A program made the position numbers and the translations under genes. 64,000 nt of DNA from Zoroaster sp. YZ-2022 (Eukaryota; Echinodermata; Asteroidea; Forcipulatida; Zoroasteridae). How positions within the stretch are numbered: the stretch's first letter is position 1; each line of letters opens with the position of its first letter. The notes under the pieces are model-generated. The model ran no database searches and was not told the DNA's origin. It saw only the letters and a program-made list of their open reading frames with translations. Below are positions 46,891 to 59,544 of this stretch, piece by piece. The stretch lies in the NCBI GenBank assembly GCA_029582265.1, contig CM055819.1:40972761-41036760 (forward strand), written 5' to 3'.

Positions 46891-47307
46891 GCTTTCCTCA
46901 GAAACCTTCAGTGTTGAAAGATTTCAGGATTGCCTCCGTAACTAACCGCCTGTAGGCCTAATAGACTGTCTCAAATCCCATTCCCGACAATAAACCCCCT
47001 TTGTTTGATTGGGTTGGGTTCAACATTACATAGACTTTAAATTGGTCTGTCACTGCTGAAACGAGGAAGTGAAATGTATTTTTAGGTTGCTCAGCTTTTC
47101 TTTCTTAGAATTAGTTGGCAGTCTAGCTTTCAAGCTATTTTTGTGATGGAGGTTGGTCCCTCGTGGACCTATGTTTATCCCCATCTGAACTTCTTCCAAT
47201 GCATAAACAAAGGTCGCCCTCACCAAGCTCACACTAGAGCTACTCAGCGAAAATCATTGCTTAACAAATTTGTTGCTAAGCAAAATTTGTGACTAGCTCT
47301 GGAAGCT

Positions 47308-47945
<638 letters not shown>

Positions 47946-47949
<4 letters not shown>

Positions 47950-48430
47950 TATTATTAAACTGGACCCAACTTTTCAGGATGACCTCCCAAATTTATCGTG
48001 AAAATAAACAATGTTCCCAACAACGTTTCAGGTTTTCACTTTTTCCGTAAAATCTAGAGAAAATGTACAACAGGTGACATGAAAACTGGTCGCTTCAAGC
48101 TGGTCCCTGGTCGCACGACACTTTTTCATGGCTTTATTGCGCATTAAGCAAAAAAAAAAAAATTTGTTGAGTTGCCTCAGTGAAAATATTTGAAGGGTCG
48201 GTCGGTCAAGATTTTGCTGCTATATTTTTTCTCCTTGACTGTCATTTTAAGATTGAAATGATTGGAACTGAAACCACATACCATATTTTTCATTGTATAC
48301 CTATCAACGAGAATTTTGCTTCAGAATAAAAGTATCCCAAGCATTTTTTTGTTGCCTTTTCGCTGTGAGATTAACCATCCATGGATTATTTCAACAAATT
48401 CATCCATATTGCGTTCAATGCTCAACATGC
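47946..48430. other. Unique sequence, no gene seen
   Basis: Short frames only. One A-run near 48150. Confidence 0.5.
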
Positions 48431-48432
48431 AA

Positions 48433-48735
48433 CATGTGGTGGCCGTTCGATTTGAAAACGTGTAGATCGAGTCGCAATCGTTGACATGCGTACGGTACGG
48501 GGGAGCCAGTGCACAACGTGTAAGAGCCATTGATTTGAAAATGTGGCAAGATTAGGTCGCAATCATTTGCAACGCCACAAAACAGTGCGCGAAGCCAGTA
48601 GAAAACATGTGAGGGGCCATTCGATTGGAAAACGTGTAGGATTTGAGTCGCAATCGTTGGCACACAGTGTGTGCGAGCACGCACCTCGCGCGGTGCGGGG
48701 CCATTCGGTTGAAAAACATGTAGATTGAGTGTTGG
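48433..48735 (+). repeat. Tandem repeat, unit of about 95 bp, over three units
   Basis: Recurring GGCCATTCGATTTGAAAACG-TGTAGA and AGTCGCAATCGTTG-CA words, with diverged links. CpG-rich relative to its surroundings. Overlapping short frames on both strands follow from the repetition. Confidence 0.75.
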
Positions 48736-50534
48736 GTACCGGTAAATTTACCGGTAAAATCGGAAAATTTCACAAACCAAACGTATTATGTTTTATACAA
48801 AGAAAATTGGTAAGTTTCATTAATAAACCGACCTATGGATGACGGGGAAAAAAAAAAAAAAAAAAAAAATAAACCCGAGATTTCAGCACTTTTAGATTCG
48901 GTCAGTTGGGCTGTCAACATCTCTTTTTTTTTGGCCTAATGGTAAATGCCGAGAAGTTTCGGGTTTGTAGAGGCAGGTCCACATTTAGCTATGAACCCTT
49001 GAGAAGCAATACATAACGTACAATTTCTCTGGTATAACCGACTTTGCTAAGCATAACTTTTCTGTACTTAGTGCTTTCTATGCTTGGTAAATACCAGCTC
49101 TATGTAATTGAATTTAGCATTTGATCTTCTAACCAGAAAATATTGTGATTAATATCTTGTGATTTTATGCCTTAAGATTAAACATGAAGGGTTTTCTGTA
49201 CAGCATATTGTCTAAGTTGCAACTTCTTGGGTCCACTTCGTTTCTAATCATTGTATTTTTATGATTTGCGAATCTCTGTGCAGGAGTTTGATTCAGACAC
49301 TGTGTGGCTGTGAGTAGTCAGTCATGTCCAGAAAACTTGAAACTTAAGTTGAAACGAAACTTAAACACTTCCCCAAAAAATATAGTGCTTGTGTTTTTAT
49401 CAGGACAAATTTGTTTCCAGTTACCGCCCATGCAATTACATGCACAATACCTAAACCACAGTTATTTTAAGTTATTTTCTTAAACATCCTGTTATTCGGA
49501 CAATCATTTCCTCGAAAATAATGTCATTTGATGATCTGCGTGAAAGCTTCGTTTACAGTTACCGCCTCCTAACCACCAAGCGGGCCAAACAAGTTCCGAC
49601 AAACTGAACAGGTGCTGACCCAGCCTTATTTATGTTTTTGCTGCCAAGACACCGTAAAAACGGTCTTTGGAAAAATAAACGCGTTTAAATACTAAACGGC
49701 CACCCTCTGTACGTGTCACAAAAGCTAAACGTGCGTATGACGCTGCTCATATAATGAATTAGCATTCAAACACACATCACAGAAAAGCACGATCTAACGT
49801 ATTTAGGCTAAACATGCTGAAAAAATGATACAGGCTATGTCATTTGTGTGTGTAATTCTATTGCGATTTTTACGGTGATAAACGGGTCTTTTAAAACCTG
49901 ATTGTCTGAGCCGTAACTTTCCATCAACCCACTCTGATTATGTATCTTGAACGCCGTTCTTGTCAGTACGTTCCCCGCACTGGTCCTGTATTCACCCCTC
50001 TCAGAATTGAATTCCTATAAAGAAATACAGGACTTGTAAACAAAAAGTGTGCCTATAGTACCCTCCCTGTCCAAGCGCCCTCTGCTGAACCTAACCCCAT
50101 GTGGTTGGGTAGCTGCACATTCAACTTGAGACAAGCCTGCCCAGGGGTTAAGTCGTTGTCTTTACAGCAGTTGAAATTGCCACTGGCATAATACACTTAT
50201 TCTTGAGCCTAAACGTTTTGTGAATGTGTTCACATCGCGCTGTGTACGCATTTTTAGGCATAAAATACTTCCTTTATACCCTTACTACACTTATTTGTTT
50301 TTGAAACTTGGTTTTAGGGGGATCAGAAAGCTGCCCTTTCAAATTAAGATAGTGTCATTGATACTTGCTAACAAAACAAAAATATGTATTTGGAGTTTTC
50401 TGAGACCCAAAATATAACATGAAATGTTTTAAGTGGTCCAAAAATTAAAACATTCGAAAAAATATGTCCAAAATGGCAGCCATTTTGAAATCCAAGTAAT
50501 GGCGGGCGAAGATGTCAATAAAACAAATGGCACC
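48736..50534. other. Unique sequence, no gene recognised
   Basis: A 26-base A-run near 48845-48869. Two CAGTTACCGCC words (about 49420 and 49556) may be remnants of a repeat. Frames up to 65 codons lack domains. Confidence 0.5.
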
Positions 50535-50604
50535 ATGTTGATTTAATTTTTGCCCTACACCGACGTGTGTATAGCACTGTATACTCAATTGCTTTCCGAG
50601 GTGT
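50535..50604 (-). mobile_element. SINE B copy 1, tail part
   Basis: CTACACCGACGTGTGTATAG and CACTGTATACTCAATTGC match the inverted 3-prime part of the SINE B copy at 57022-57195. The matching head is at 51757-51863. The two halves are separated by a hAT-like element. Confidence 0.75.
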
Positions 50605-51764
50605 CAGCGACGCTACCGGGGGCAAATGCCTAGTACTTTTCTTTGCCCCCAATTTCTCCCCCTCCTCAATTTTTCCCCGATGGCCGAATGAATTTAACCC
50701 CAAAGCGTTGCACCCACATTAATGCAATTATGTTCGCGCTGTAAATAATAAACTCAATTTCATCCATATCGTTAACTTTGCTTTCTGGCTTTACAAAAAG
50801 CCCCCCAAAAAATAATAATAATAATAAATAAAATTAAAAAAAAAAATAAATAAATAAATTAAATAAATAATAAATAAATAAATAAATAATAAATACTTTC
50901 CATCACCGGCAATACTGAGTAAAATGGATTTATTTATCTTCTAAAGCTTAAGAACTTGCTAAATAAAAAATGCATTATCTGTCTCTGCCAAAACCGGAAG
51001 CCGCCATTGTATAACACACAGTTCACACAACACGTCAATTCCACGCCAGTACAAACTCTTTATTTCTGGAGTGAATTGTAGGCTATACAGTGCACACAGC
51101 ATAAACTTGATGTTCACGTGATGTATACATGGCTACTGTTAGTTGTTGCGCTTATAATATAAACACGTTAGCCATAAAAGTTCGGTTTAAATGGATATTA
51201 GAAAGTTTTTGCGCGAAAGCCATTAGACCTCTAGCGACCCATTATAAGCAATCTTGAAGACATAAAGATGGAGCTAAGACAAGCAAAGCTTGAATGGAAT
51301 GAACGTTTCAGGGGCTAATTTCCATTCAGTGGAGGAATTCATAGGAACACCTGAAGCCTCTATATGAATGGCTTTCACGCGAACTTTATAAAGTGATAAA
51401 GATCCGCGATGACCCTCCCAGTAAGCTTACAGCTTTGGCTGTGAGAGAGAGCTTCAGCAAGCTCAAGTTATTAAAACACATTTGAGAACCACAATGACCC
51501 GACGAGGGGCTTAGAGGTTTAACGGTGATGAAAGTGTGCATCGACAACGGGGCTTGATATCAACCTCGACGGTGTCGTCGATGGATTACCCAGAAAATAC
51601 CCCAGCTCAAAGAATAACGCTGTTGTAAGTCCGTCATTGTGGTAAGTCAATGCTTTTTCCCCCGCACAAAATTACATTAAATTTTAATGTTTTCCCCTTA
51701 AATTTAAGCTTGCCCCCCCCACCCCGCCCAGTTTAACAAGTCTGGTGCCGCCGCTGCCGAGTGT
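50596..51764. mobile_element. hAT-like transposon, 1.15 kb, inserted in a SINE
   Basis: Left end CAGCGACGCTACCGGGGGCA (50605), right end the inverted CAGCGGCGGCACCAG (51756), imperfect TIRs of the CAGNGGCG type usual in animal hAT elements. The flanks are CCGAGGTGT and CCGAGTGT, an 8-bp target duplication with one inserted G. Rejoined, they restore SINE B. A remnant of the transposase C-terminus is inside (51433-51545). The middle is a decayed AT-rich stretch with (AATAA)n at 50812-50895. Confidence 0.75.
51433..51545 (+). pseudogene. hAT transposase C-terminal dimerisation region remnant
   Basis: ALAVRESFSKLKLLKH is followed after a stop or frameshift by LRTTM and LRGLTVMK. This order resembles the block (E-R-x-F-S-K-L-K-x-I/L-K ... 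L-R-x-T/S-M ... L-x-x-L-x-x-L/M) of the hAT dimerisation domain in ZMYM-like families. It is broken by a stop and shifts, with no catalytic part left. Confidence 0.6.
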
Positions 51765-51863
51765 CTGTGAAAAAACTGCACAGGCGACTCGGGCAGGATT
51801 CGAATCCGACCTCACCTGCTTACTAGTGCAGACGTCTTAACCTCTCGACCACCGAGCTTGCCC
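51757..51863 (-). mobile_element. SINE B copy 1, tRNA-like head part
   Basis: On the minus strand: GGGCAAGCTCGGTGGTCGAG, AGGTTAAGACGTCTGCACTA, then GGATTCGAATCC-type B box and CCTGTGCAG, matching 57022 onward. Not a functional tRNA gene. Confidence 0.8.
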
Positions 51864-52365
51864 AGGAATGATTGGCCCGGCGTACCAAATTACCCTAATT
51901 TGTTTAATTCAGCATATATCAAGGCTGGAAGTGAAAACTTGTCAAGACTGACAAAGTTAGCCATTAACATCAATTTTGTTTTTTCTTTCCACTTTTTTTT
52001 CCTTTTTTTCCACTGTAGAGAAGATATCAACGCATTGGAACAAAGCTACCGTAAAACTTATGCCTAATCGATTTACGGCTTTCAGTGTTGGCAAAGACCC
52101 ATTTCCTTGTAATAATCATGCTGACATTTTATACCGATCGACCACAAAATTCACTTTGATTTCACTTTTGTATAACCCATACACGCTAATTTCTAGTGAT
52201 TATTCAAGCCAAATCCATAACGTCTAGAGATGAAAGTTGAGTGACCATTTGAGATCCCGAGTTAATAATTAATATTTCATCACCAAACATGGGCTCCAAC
52301 GGCAGTTGCAAAAAAATTTCTGTAAATCCATCGATCCATAGTTTACAACCAAGAGAATATGAATG
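51864..52365. other. Unique sequence, no gene seen
   Basis: T-rich block near 51975-52015. Overlapping frames of 69 and 83 codons have no domain. Confidence 0.5.
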
Positions 52366-52720
52366 TGATGCCATGGTCGAGGCTGTTTTGAATTACATCG
52401 GACTTGTGTTCTGATGGCCGTGTCGTCCAGAATGTGGGTTCGAATCCTGGCTGCGAACGTGGTGCTTGTGTCCCTGAGCAAGTCGGTAACTGCAATCCTG
52501 CTTCTCTTCACCCAGGGTATACACGAGGGACCTTTGAGGGCAGAGATGGTAGTTGTGTTTAATAAGCTCGTTGCGCTACACATTTTGGCAGCATGGGCTG
52601 CATACTCCCCGAGGAAATTCAGATGGTTCTAGGAATAATATAACTGGCCTGATGACGGGGGTAATAATGTTCATGCGCCATGAGCGTCAAACTTGGCGGA
52701 TACCGGCTGCAAGTGTCCAT
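52366..52720 (+). mobile_element. SINE A copy
   Basis: Head GATGCCATGGTCGAGGCTG, B box GGTTCGAATCCTGG, body GAGCAAGTCGGTAACTGCAA, GGCAGCATGGGCTG and GAGGAAATTCAGATGG, end ATGCGCCATGAGCGTC. It lacks a long tail and is diverged throughout. Confidence 0.75.
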
Positions 52721-52894
52721 TATTTTTATTATCAGAAACCAACCTGCTGTAAGAAGTTTCAGCTTATTTCGTGTGCGAAAATGCATACCAGATATTATGT
52801 GTTCATTCGTAATTTTGAAATGGACCATGTAAATAGCCGTTGATCCATTCCCGTTTTGAAATTGTGTTCATATGAAAGAGCCGTTTTTTGACTT

Positions 52895-54010
52895 AATGTC
52901 CCACTTTACAAATATATAAGACTAATGAGCAAAAATACATATATTTAATAGCAAAACCATATATTTAATGGCAAAACCATATATTTAATGGCAAAACCAT
53001 GTATTTATGTGCAAAGCAAAAATATGTTTATTTGGTCCTTATATATGGCTTTTGGTCCTTTATATATGGCTTTTTGGTCCTTTATATATACTTTTGTAAC
53101 TTTTAGTCCTTTATATATGGCTATTTGGTCCTTTATATATGGCTATTTGGTCCCATATATATGGATTTTTTTAGTCCTTTATATATATTTTGGCTTTTGG
53201 TCCTTATATATGGCTTTTGGTCCTTATATATGGCTTTTGGTCCTTTATATATAGCTTTTGGTCCTTTATATATGGCTTTTGGTCCCTTAATATATGGCTT
53301 TTGGTCCTTCTATATATGGCTATTTGGTCCTTTTATATATAGCTTTTTGGTCCTTTATATATGGCTATTTCCCGGTCCTTTATATATGGCTATTTGGTCC
53401 CTTTAAATATGGCTTTTGGTTCCTTTATATATGGCTTTTTGGTCCTTTATATATGGCTTTTTGGTCCTTTATATATGGCTATTTGGTCCTTTATATATGG
53501 CTTTTGGTCCCTTTATATATATATTTTTTGGTCCTTTATATATAGGCTATTTGGTCCTTTATATAAGCTATTTGGTCCTTTATATATAACTTTTGGTCCT
53601 TTATATGTAGCTTTTGGTCCTTATATATATATGGCTATTTGGTCCTTTAAATATGGCTTTTGGTCCTTAATATATTGCTTTTTGGTCCTTAATATATAGC
53701 TTTTGGTCCTTTATATACTAGGCTTTTGGTCCTTTATATATAGCTTTTGGTCACTATATATAGTAGCTATTTGGTCCCTTTAAATGTGAGCTTTTGGTCC
53801 TTAATATATAGCTTTTTGGTCTTTAATATATGGACTTTTTGGTCCTTTATATACTAGCTTTTTGGTCCTTTATATATGGCTTTTGGTCCTTTTGTATATA
53901 GCTTTTTGGTCCTTTATATATGTCTTTTTGGTCCTTAATATATGGCTTTTGATCCTTTATATATATGGTTTTGCTCTTTAATATTTAGTTTTATATATTT
54001 GTGTATGTGG
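52895..54010. repeat. Palindromic 21-mer array, block 1
   Basis: More than 40 copies of GGTCCTTTATATATGGCTTTT (20-23 bp). The array opens with the inverted forms (AAAACCATATATTTAATGGC), and the block as a whole is bounded by GTCC-AC-TTACAAATATATAAG on the left and its complement near 53985-54010. Because 21 is a multiple of 3, long frames reading GPLYMAF or GPLYMAIWSFIY repeats are open. They are artefacts. Confidence 0.9.
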
Positions 54011-54240
54011 ACATTTAGTCACTTTCGGCTCTTCATCTGATCTCTAATTATCTGTAATTATGCAGAAAATCAAAGTTTTGTCACATGGAGACGTGCCAGT
54101 CAACAGTTATTTTTTACACTTGAAGCGATTTGGCAGCACCACAGCAGGATTGTATGGGACCGATGGAAGTCCAATTTGCTTTATTTCTCATAAATTCATT
54201 CCTATTAATATATATGTCCACTTACAAATATATAAGACTA
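54011..54240 (+). repeat. Spacer module S1 between the 21-mer arrays
   Basis: CGGCTCTTCATCTGATCTCT, TAATTATGCAGAAAATCAAA, GTCACATGGAGACGTG and GATTTGGCAGCACCACAGCA, then ATATGTCCACTTACAAATAT. Repeats at 54850-55070 and, truncated, at 55206-55330. Confidence 0.8.
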
Positions 54241-54849
54241 ACGATCAAAAGCATATATTTATGTCCTAAAGCCAAATATATTTGATTGTTGGTCCTTTAT
54301 ATATAGCTATTTGGTCCTTTATATAACAGCTATTTGGTCCTTATATATGGATTTTTGGTCCTTTATATATGGCTTTTGGTCCCTTATATATAGCTTTTTG
54401 GTCCCTTTATATATGGCTTTTGGTCCTTTATATATGGCTTTTGGTCCTTAATATATGGCTTTTTGGTCCTTTATATATGGCTATTTGGTCCTTTATATAT
54501 GGCTTTTTGGTCCTTTATATATAGCTTTTTTGGTCCTTTATATATAGCTTTTTTGGTCGCTTTATATATGGCTATTTGGTCCTTTACTATATGGCTATTT
54601 GGTCCTTTAAATATAGCTTTTTGGTCCTTAATATGTGGCTTTTGGTCCTTAATATATGGCTTTTGGTCCTTTATACCTTATGACTTTTTGGTCCTTTATA
54701 TATGGCTTTTGGTCCTTTGTATATAGCTTTTTGGTCCTTTATATATGTCTTTTGGTCCCTACTAATATATGGCTTTTTGATCTTCCTTTATATATATGGT
54801 TTTGCTCTTTAATATTTAGTTTTATATATTTGTATGTGGACATTTAGTC
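54241..54849. repeat. 21-mer array, block 2
   Basis: About 25 copies of the same unit, again ending TATGGTTTTGCTCTTTAATA and the GTGGACATTTAGTCAC border. Confidence 0.88.
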
Positions 54850-55330
54850 ACTTCGGCTCTTCATCTGATCTCTAATTATCTGTAATTATGCAGAAATCAA
54901 AGTTTTTGTCACATGGAGACGTGATCCAACAGTTATTTTACACTTGAACGACGATTTGGCAGCACCACAGCAGGATTGTATAGGGGCCGATGGAAGTCAA
55001 TTTCTTTATTTCTCATAAATTCATTCCTATTAATATATATGTCCACTTACAAATATATAAGACTAACGATCAAAAACATATATTTTGTAACAAACCAAAT
55101 ATATTTGTTTTGGTCGCTAATATACTGGCTTTGCCATTAAATATATGGTTTTTGCTATTTAATATTTAGTTTAGTCTTATATATTTTGGCCTATCTGGAC
55201 ATTTAGTCACATACGGCTCTTCATCTGATCTCTAATTATCTGTAATTATGCAGAAACCAAAGTTTTGTCACATGGAGACGTGATCCAACAGTTATTTTTG
55301 TACTTGACGATTTGGCAGCACCACTTACAA
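54850..55330 (+). repeat. Spacer modules S2 and S3 with a minimal array between
   Basis: S2 (54850-55070) is followed by only two or three array units (55080-55175) and by S3 (55206-55330), which stops within GGCAGCACCAC. The whole is a higher-order repeat whose 21-mer arrays differ in length from about 50 to 3 units. Confidence 0.75.
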
Positions 55331-55920
55331 ATATATGTGACACGCTCTGCGAAAAAGGGTATTAAGGGACGCTATGCTATTACCCGTAAAGGGCTGTTCT
55401 ATGTGGAGAGGGTGAAAAAAAAAATTCACAACGTGATTTTTTTGTTGTTGGTTTATTGGCTTCTATTATATCAATACTTTCATAATTTATTTACAGAAAT
55501 ATTATTATTGATGAGTAAAGATGAAAAAACTAAAGTTTAAATTTTACACATTATGCAAATTAGCAAAAATATTTGAAAAAATACTTCAAGATGCTTGATA
55601 ATTCAAATTTATATTGCACAAGCATTCCTAAAGGAGCTCAAAAGGAACATAACTGTTGCTATGGGGCATTCAAGAGAGGATTTCTTCTTGGCTCATTTCT
55701 TTTTCCACTTGCTGTGTTTAAAGGGCTGTATCTCTGAAGAGCACTTCCGTTAATTTGTACAATATGAATATGCAAAATCGAGTATATCTCCAGGATTTTC
55801 AAAATGCCACTAGGGTTCAAACCTACACCAAATTCTAAAGCTTATAATGTAACCAATTCAGCTATGTATGTAACTCAATTTTTAATTTTGTCCGATAATA
55901 CCCATTTTTTGTTGAGCCGG
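55331..55920. other. Unique sequence between array blocks, no gene seen
   Basis: AT-rich, no recognisable domain in its frames. Confidence 0.5.
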
Positions 55921-56100
55921 TCACATATAAGACTAACGATCAAAAATATATATTTATGTACAAAGCCAAATATATACTTGTTTTGGTCCTTTATGTAGCT
56001 TTGCCCAATTTAATATATGGTTTTGCCATTAAATGTATGGTTTTGCTATTTAATATTTAGTTTCGTCTTATATATGGACATTTTAGTCACATACGGCTCT
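55921..56100. repeat. 21-mer array, block 3 (remnant)
   Basis: Left border ACATATAAGACTAACGATC, a few units, right border ATGGACATTTTAGTCACATACGG. The minimal form of the module. Confidence 0.75.
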
Positions 56101-56351
56101 TCATTATATTCACGTTTTCCGAAAATTACAGCCCTGTCCAGACAGAATAACCTCCCATAATGTTTGGTTACTAAATACCATTTTAATACCAGGTTGGCTT
56201 TTCAGGGGTTTTCCCGTCAAATTACTAATAGTGGGAAAATACGCTTTGCCGTAAAATAGCAGGGAAACTACAGGCGATACATCTTTAAGGTCAGTTTATA
56301 CAATATTGTTATTATATCTCTATTTAAGTGATGGATAGCAGTATAAATACC

Positions 56352-56711
56352 AAAAGGTCTCGGGTTTTTCTGGTCATATAGGTCAACTTCAAAATCGATG
56401 CGGTGACACCCTTTTTCATTTTTCTTTTTGCCAAGCAGTGATACGTGATACATGTATACGCGGTTAATGGAACCAGACCAAATTTCCCATTTACAAAGTA
56501 TGGTGGCTAAGAGAGGCCTCACAAATCGAGCAAACCTTCATACCCCTCTGTGAAAAAGTAGTTTAAAACACCGCACGGCAGAAATCCAGTCGATCCAGCA
56601 ATTTGGGCTGCAAATGGATATCGTTTCATAGCAACAACAAAAAAAAAAATCAAAATGTCGACGCTCGGGTCTGAGGGTGACACGCAGGGACCAGAAACCA
56701 GAGACACGTTT
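56352..56711. mobile_element. CTGGTTTCTGG-ended MITE, full copy
   Basis: Left AAAAGGTCTCGGGTTTTTCT and right inverted GACCAGAAACCAGAGAC. Interior GCGGTGACACCC, GAGAGGCCTCAC, CAGTCGATCCAGCAATTTGG. Shares structure, in opposite order, with 57821-58186. Confidence 0.7.
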
Positions 56712-57021
56712 TGGCGTTAAGCCACTATCGACCACTAATGTAACTGTGCAGTCTCCCAAAACGTCAATGGTCTGCCATAACGTTGCCCAGTGTAAAATTG
56801 ATGGTGGAATCAAACATCCTTTGTCGAGGTGCTAAAGAATTAGTACTATAATTTCCAAAATTACTTTCTGTCACCCGAGACAAACATTCCTAGTAAGCTT
56901 CACCACTGCAAAGAGGTCAACATGTACATCGCTGTTGGGAGTTGAGTTGATCACCAATGTGAATTCGTGGCACCTGGTTTGTGCTGGTAATTTTGTTTTG
57001 TTCGTTTTTGTGTGCGTCATC

Positions 57022-57195
57022 GGGCAAGCTCGGTGGTCGAGAGGTTAAGACGTCTGCACTAGTGAGCGGGAGGTCGTGGGTTCGAATCCTGCCCGGAAGT
57101 CGCCTGTGTGTTTTTCACAGACACTCGGAAGCACTGAACATACAGTGCTATACACACACGTCCGGTGTAGTGCAAATTAAATCAATTGTTTATAC
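57022..57195 (+). mobile_element. SINE B copy 2
   Basis: tRNA-like head GGGCAAGCTCGGTGGTCGAG, AGGTTAAGACGTCTGCACTA, B box GGTTCGAATCC, then TCGCCTGTGTGTTTTTCACA, GACACTCGGAAGCACTG and ACACACACGTCCGGTGTAG. It serves as the uninterrupted reference for the copy split by the hAT element. Confidence 0.8.
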
Positions 57196-57539
57196 AAGAC
57201 GCAGGAATTTCGCCAACCTTTTTGTGTTTGTTCTCCATAGGTTACCATAGAAATTTGTAAAGATTCCTATTAATATACATATATATATGGTAGGCACTTG
57301 CCAAAACCTTCAAACCCAAAAATAGGCATAAGCTTTCTGTTAGCTGCAGCTACTTCATCAGATGCAAGTAGCTGTGGCTACGAAGCACTCTTCTGAGCTG
57401 AAACCATGCTTAAAAGTGCTTCATTCTCATATATATTTCTACCTGACCTTTGACTGCATACAGATCTATGTTAATATTACATAACAACATTGTTAATGTT
57501 GCTGCAAACTGATTACATGCATACAGGTGTGCTTAATTT

Positions 57540-57815
57540 GAATATGGATTGAATTTAATTTTATTGCTACGCATCTCATGGTAAAACACATGTTACAATT
57601 AATCTCTTAAAATCAATATATGCTTTAAATATATTTAATTAATCTCTTAAAATCAATATATATACTTTAAACATATGTTACAATTAATCTCTTTCCAAAT
57701 AATATACTTTAAACATTTACAATTAATCTCTTAAAATCAATATATACTTTAAACATGTTGCAATTAATCTCTTAAAATATTCTATACTTCGAACATGTGC
57801 AAATTTAATCTCTTA
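57540..57815 (+). repeat. Tandem repeat AATTAATCTCTTAAAATCAA, unit of about 45 bp
   Basis: Five to six units with ATATACTTTAAACATATG between. AT-rich, non-coding. Confidence 0.75.
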
Positions 57816-57820
57816 AGCCA

Positions 57821-58186
57821 AAAAGGTCTCTGGTTTCTGGTGCTCCGTGCGCGTCTCCTCAGACCCGCTCGTCAGCATTATTAATTTTCTTTTCTTCCCC
57901 TTTTTTTTTTGTGTGTGCTATATGAAACGATGTCCAGGTACAGCCCAAAAAATTGCTGGATCGATTGGAATTCTGCCGTGCTGTGCTACAAACGACTTTT
58001 TCACATAGGGGTATGAACGTTTGCCCGATTGAACAGGGCCTCTCTTAGCCACCTTATTTTGTGTATGCATTTGGTCCCCCACCAGGTAAAATGTGTCACG
58101 TATTTCCCTGTTGGCAAAAAAAAAAAAAATGATAGCCGGAAAAATGCGCGCGTCACCGCGCCGATGACCAGAAACCGGAGACTTTT
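57821..58186. mobile_element. CTGGTTTCTGG-ended MITE, full copy
   Basis: Left AAAAGGTCTCTGGTTTCTGG with GTGCGCGTCTC, right inverted GCGCGTCACCGCGCCGATGA and CCAGAAACCGGAGACTTTT. Interior GAAACGATGTCCAGG and GATCGATTGGAATTCTG. Confidence 0.75.
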
Positions 58187-58667
58187 AGAAGCTCAGAATA
58201 AATATATTATACATATAATGAGCAACCTGTCAGAGTTTTAGTCTAATAACATTGAGTCGCTACAAGAGAAAATAATGGAAATGCATGCAGTTGTTTCGGT
58301 GTCTATTCTAAATAACATGGGCTTAAGGAAAAGTACTCTTTCCACCAAATTCAAACTGGAAATTATGTAACTTTTCGTTAAAAGTGTCGGCACCTGAGAC
58401 AACGCATTATTTCTATGGATTATTTTAAATCGTCAGCCTTTGTACACTAAGTTTCACATAACATATCGATACATTTCGTTAACAATTCAATCTAATTCTA
58501 ACCTTTATACATCGATGCAACATATTTAAATAGTTATAATGCACTGATAGGCTGCTTACACAAACAAGTCAAAACATTAAATTGAAATGGAGCCTGTCAC
58601 CCAAAACTCGATCAAAGATCCATCTGCTCCCAACGCTTCAAATGGTAGCCTACAAATCGAGCTACGG

Positions 58668-59330
58668 TCGATCCATGTGTGTCCTGCTGACGCTGAGGGC
58701 GAAATGACACCGCATCATGGATCGCCAACGCACGCTGAAGTGAGGGTGTTTAGTGGCGTAAATGAGTGATTGACTCTGACTATTCGAAAAAAGACGAATT
58801 CATATTACAACTGGTGGCGGTTGTTCTTGGTGACCACCATGACGGCGGGGGTGCTGGAAACAAACCACGAGAGCTACACCCACAACGAATAGGTTCTTGG
58901 TGATCTCAGCTGGTCGTTCCTCGTGCGGCGGCTCAGCTGGCGGGTGCACCTAGAGCATCGAAACCGTGGCGGGGGTAGACTTACGAAGGCTCCCGATGCG
59001 GCCGACACGACACAGGAAGGTTGACGGTAATGGGTAACCTGGCGTCGGCCTCACCATGCCGGGATGCTCCATAAGGCCAAAGCCTGTCAGGCAGTCAGTC
59101 ACACACAAATTTCACCACGAAGACGTTGGTAGCGTTCTGAAGTCTCTTGGTGCAGGCCACGGCAGCGAGGTACCATTCTGTTACCGACTATAGCCACGAG
59201 TGGACAAGACAGAAGAACCCGACAGCGGTGAAGACCAGCTCGGGATACGAGTATAACGTTTCGGACAACGGTGGATGATGGGTTGTGATTGGCAAAGGCT
59301 GCCTTATGCGTGATTCGAGTCAGCTAGTCC
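58668..59330 (-). pseudogene. Class A GPCR remnant, copy C, with internal deletion
   Basis: The 3-prime part matches 44626-44965 of copy B (TM6-TM7 region) and the 5-prime part matches about 45428-45740 (YSYPELVFTAVG, TKRLQNATN). About 450 bp encoding TM3-TM5 are missing at the junction near 58996. Many frameshifts. Certainly non-functional as a receptor. Its presence indicates that copy B is either a sister pseudogene or the better-preserved parent. Confidence 0.75.
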
Positions 59331-59544
59331 ACCGTTTTTTTGGGGGGTACTTTTTTTATCATCTGCGGCAACATGTTCCTGAACTCTTCTTTTTATCGGG
59401 TTCCTGTACCGTTGAGCAACTTTTATGCAACTTCTTAATGAAGCACTTACGAAGGAAATGGAAATATTGGTGCCTGTATATCTGTAGCTAACTATGTCTT
59501 TATTTTAAAGCAGGAGTAACAATGAATTTCCTGTGAACACTATA

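Noticed and set aside
52988..54847. Long frames rich in GPLYMAF and WSFIYGY
   Set aside because: They translate a 21-bp DNA repeat (a multiple of 3). There is no conserved start, no domain, and the frame shifts with unit-length changes.
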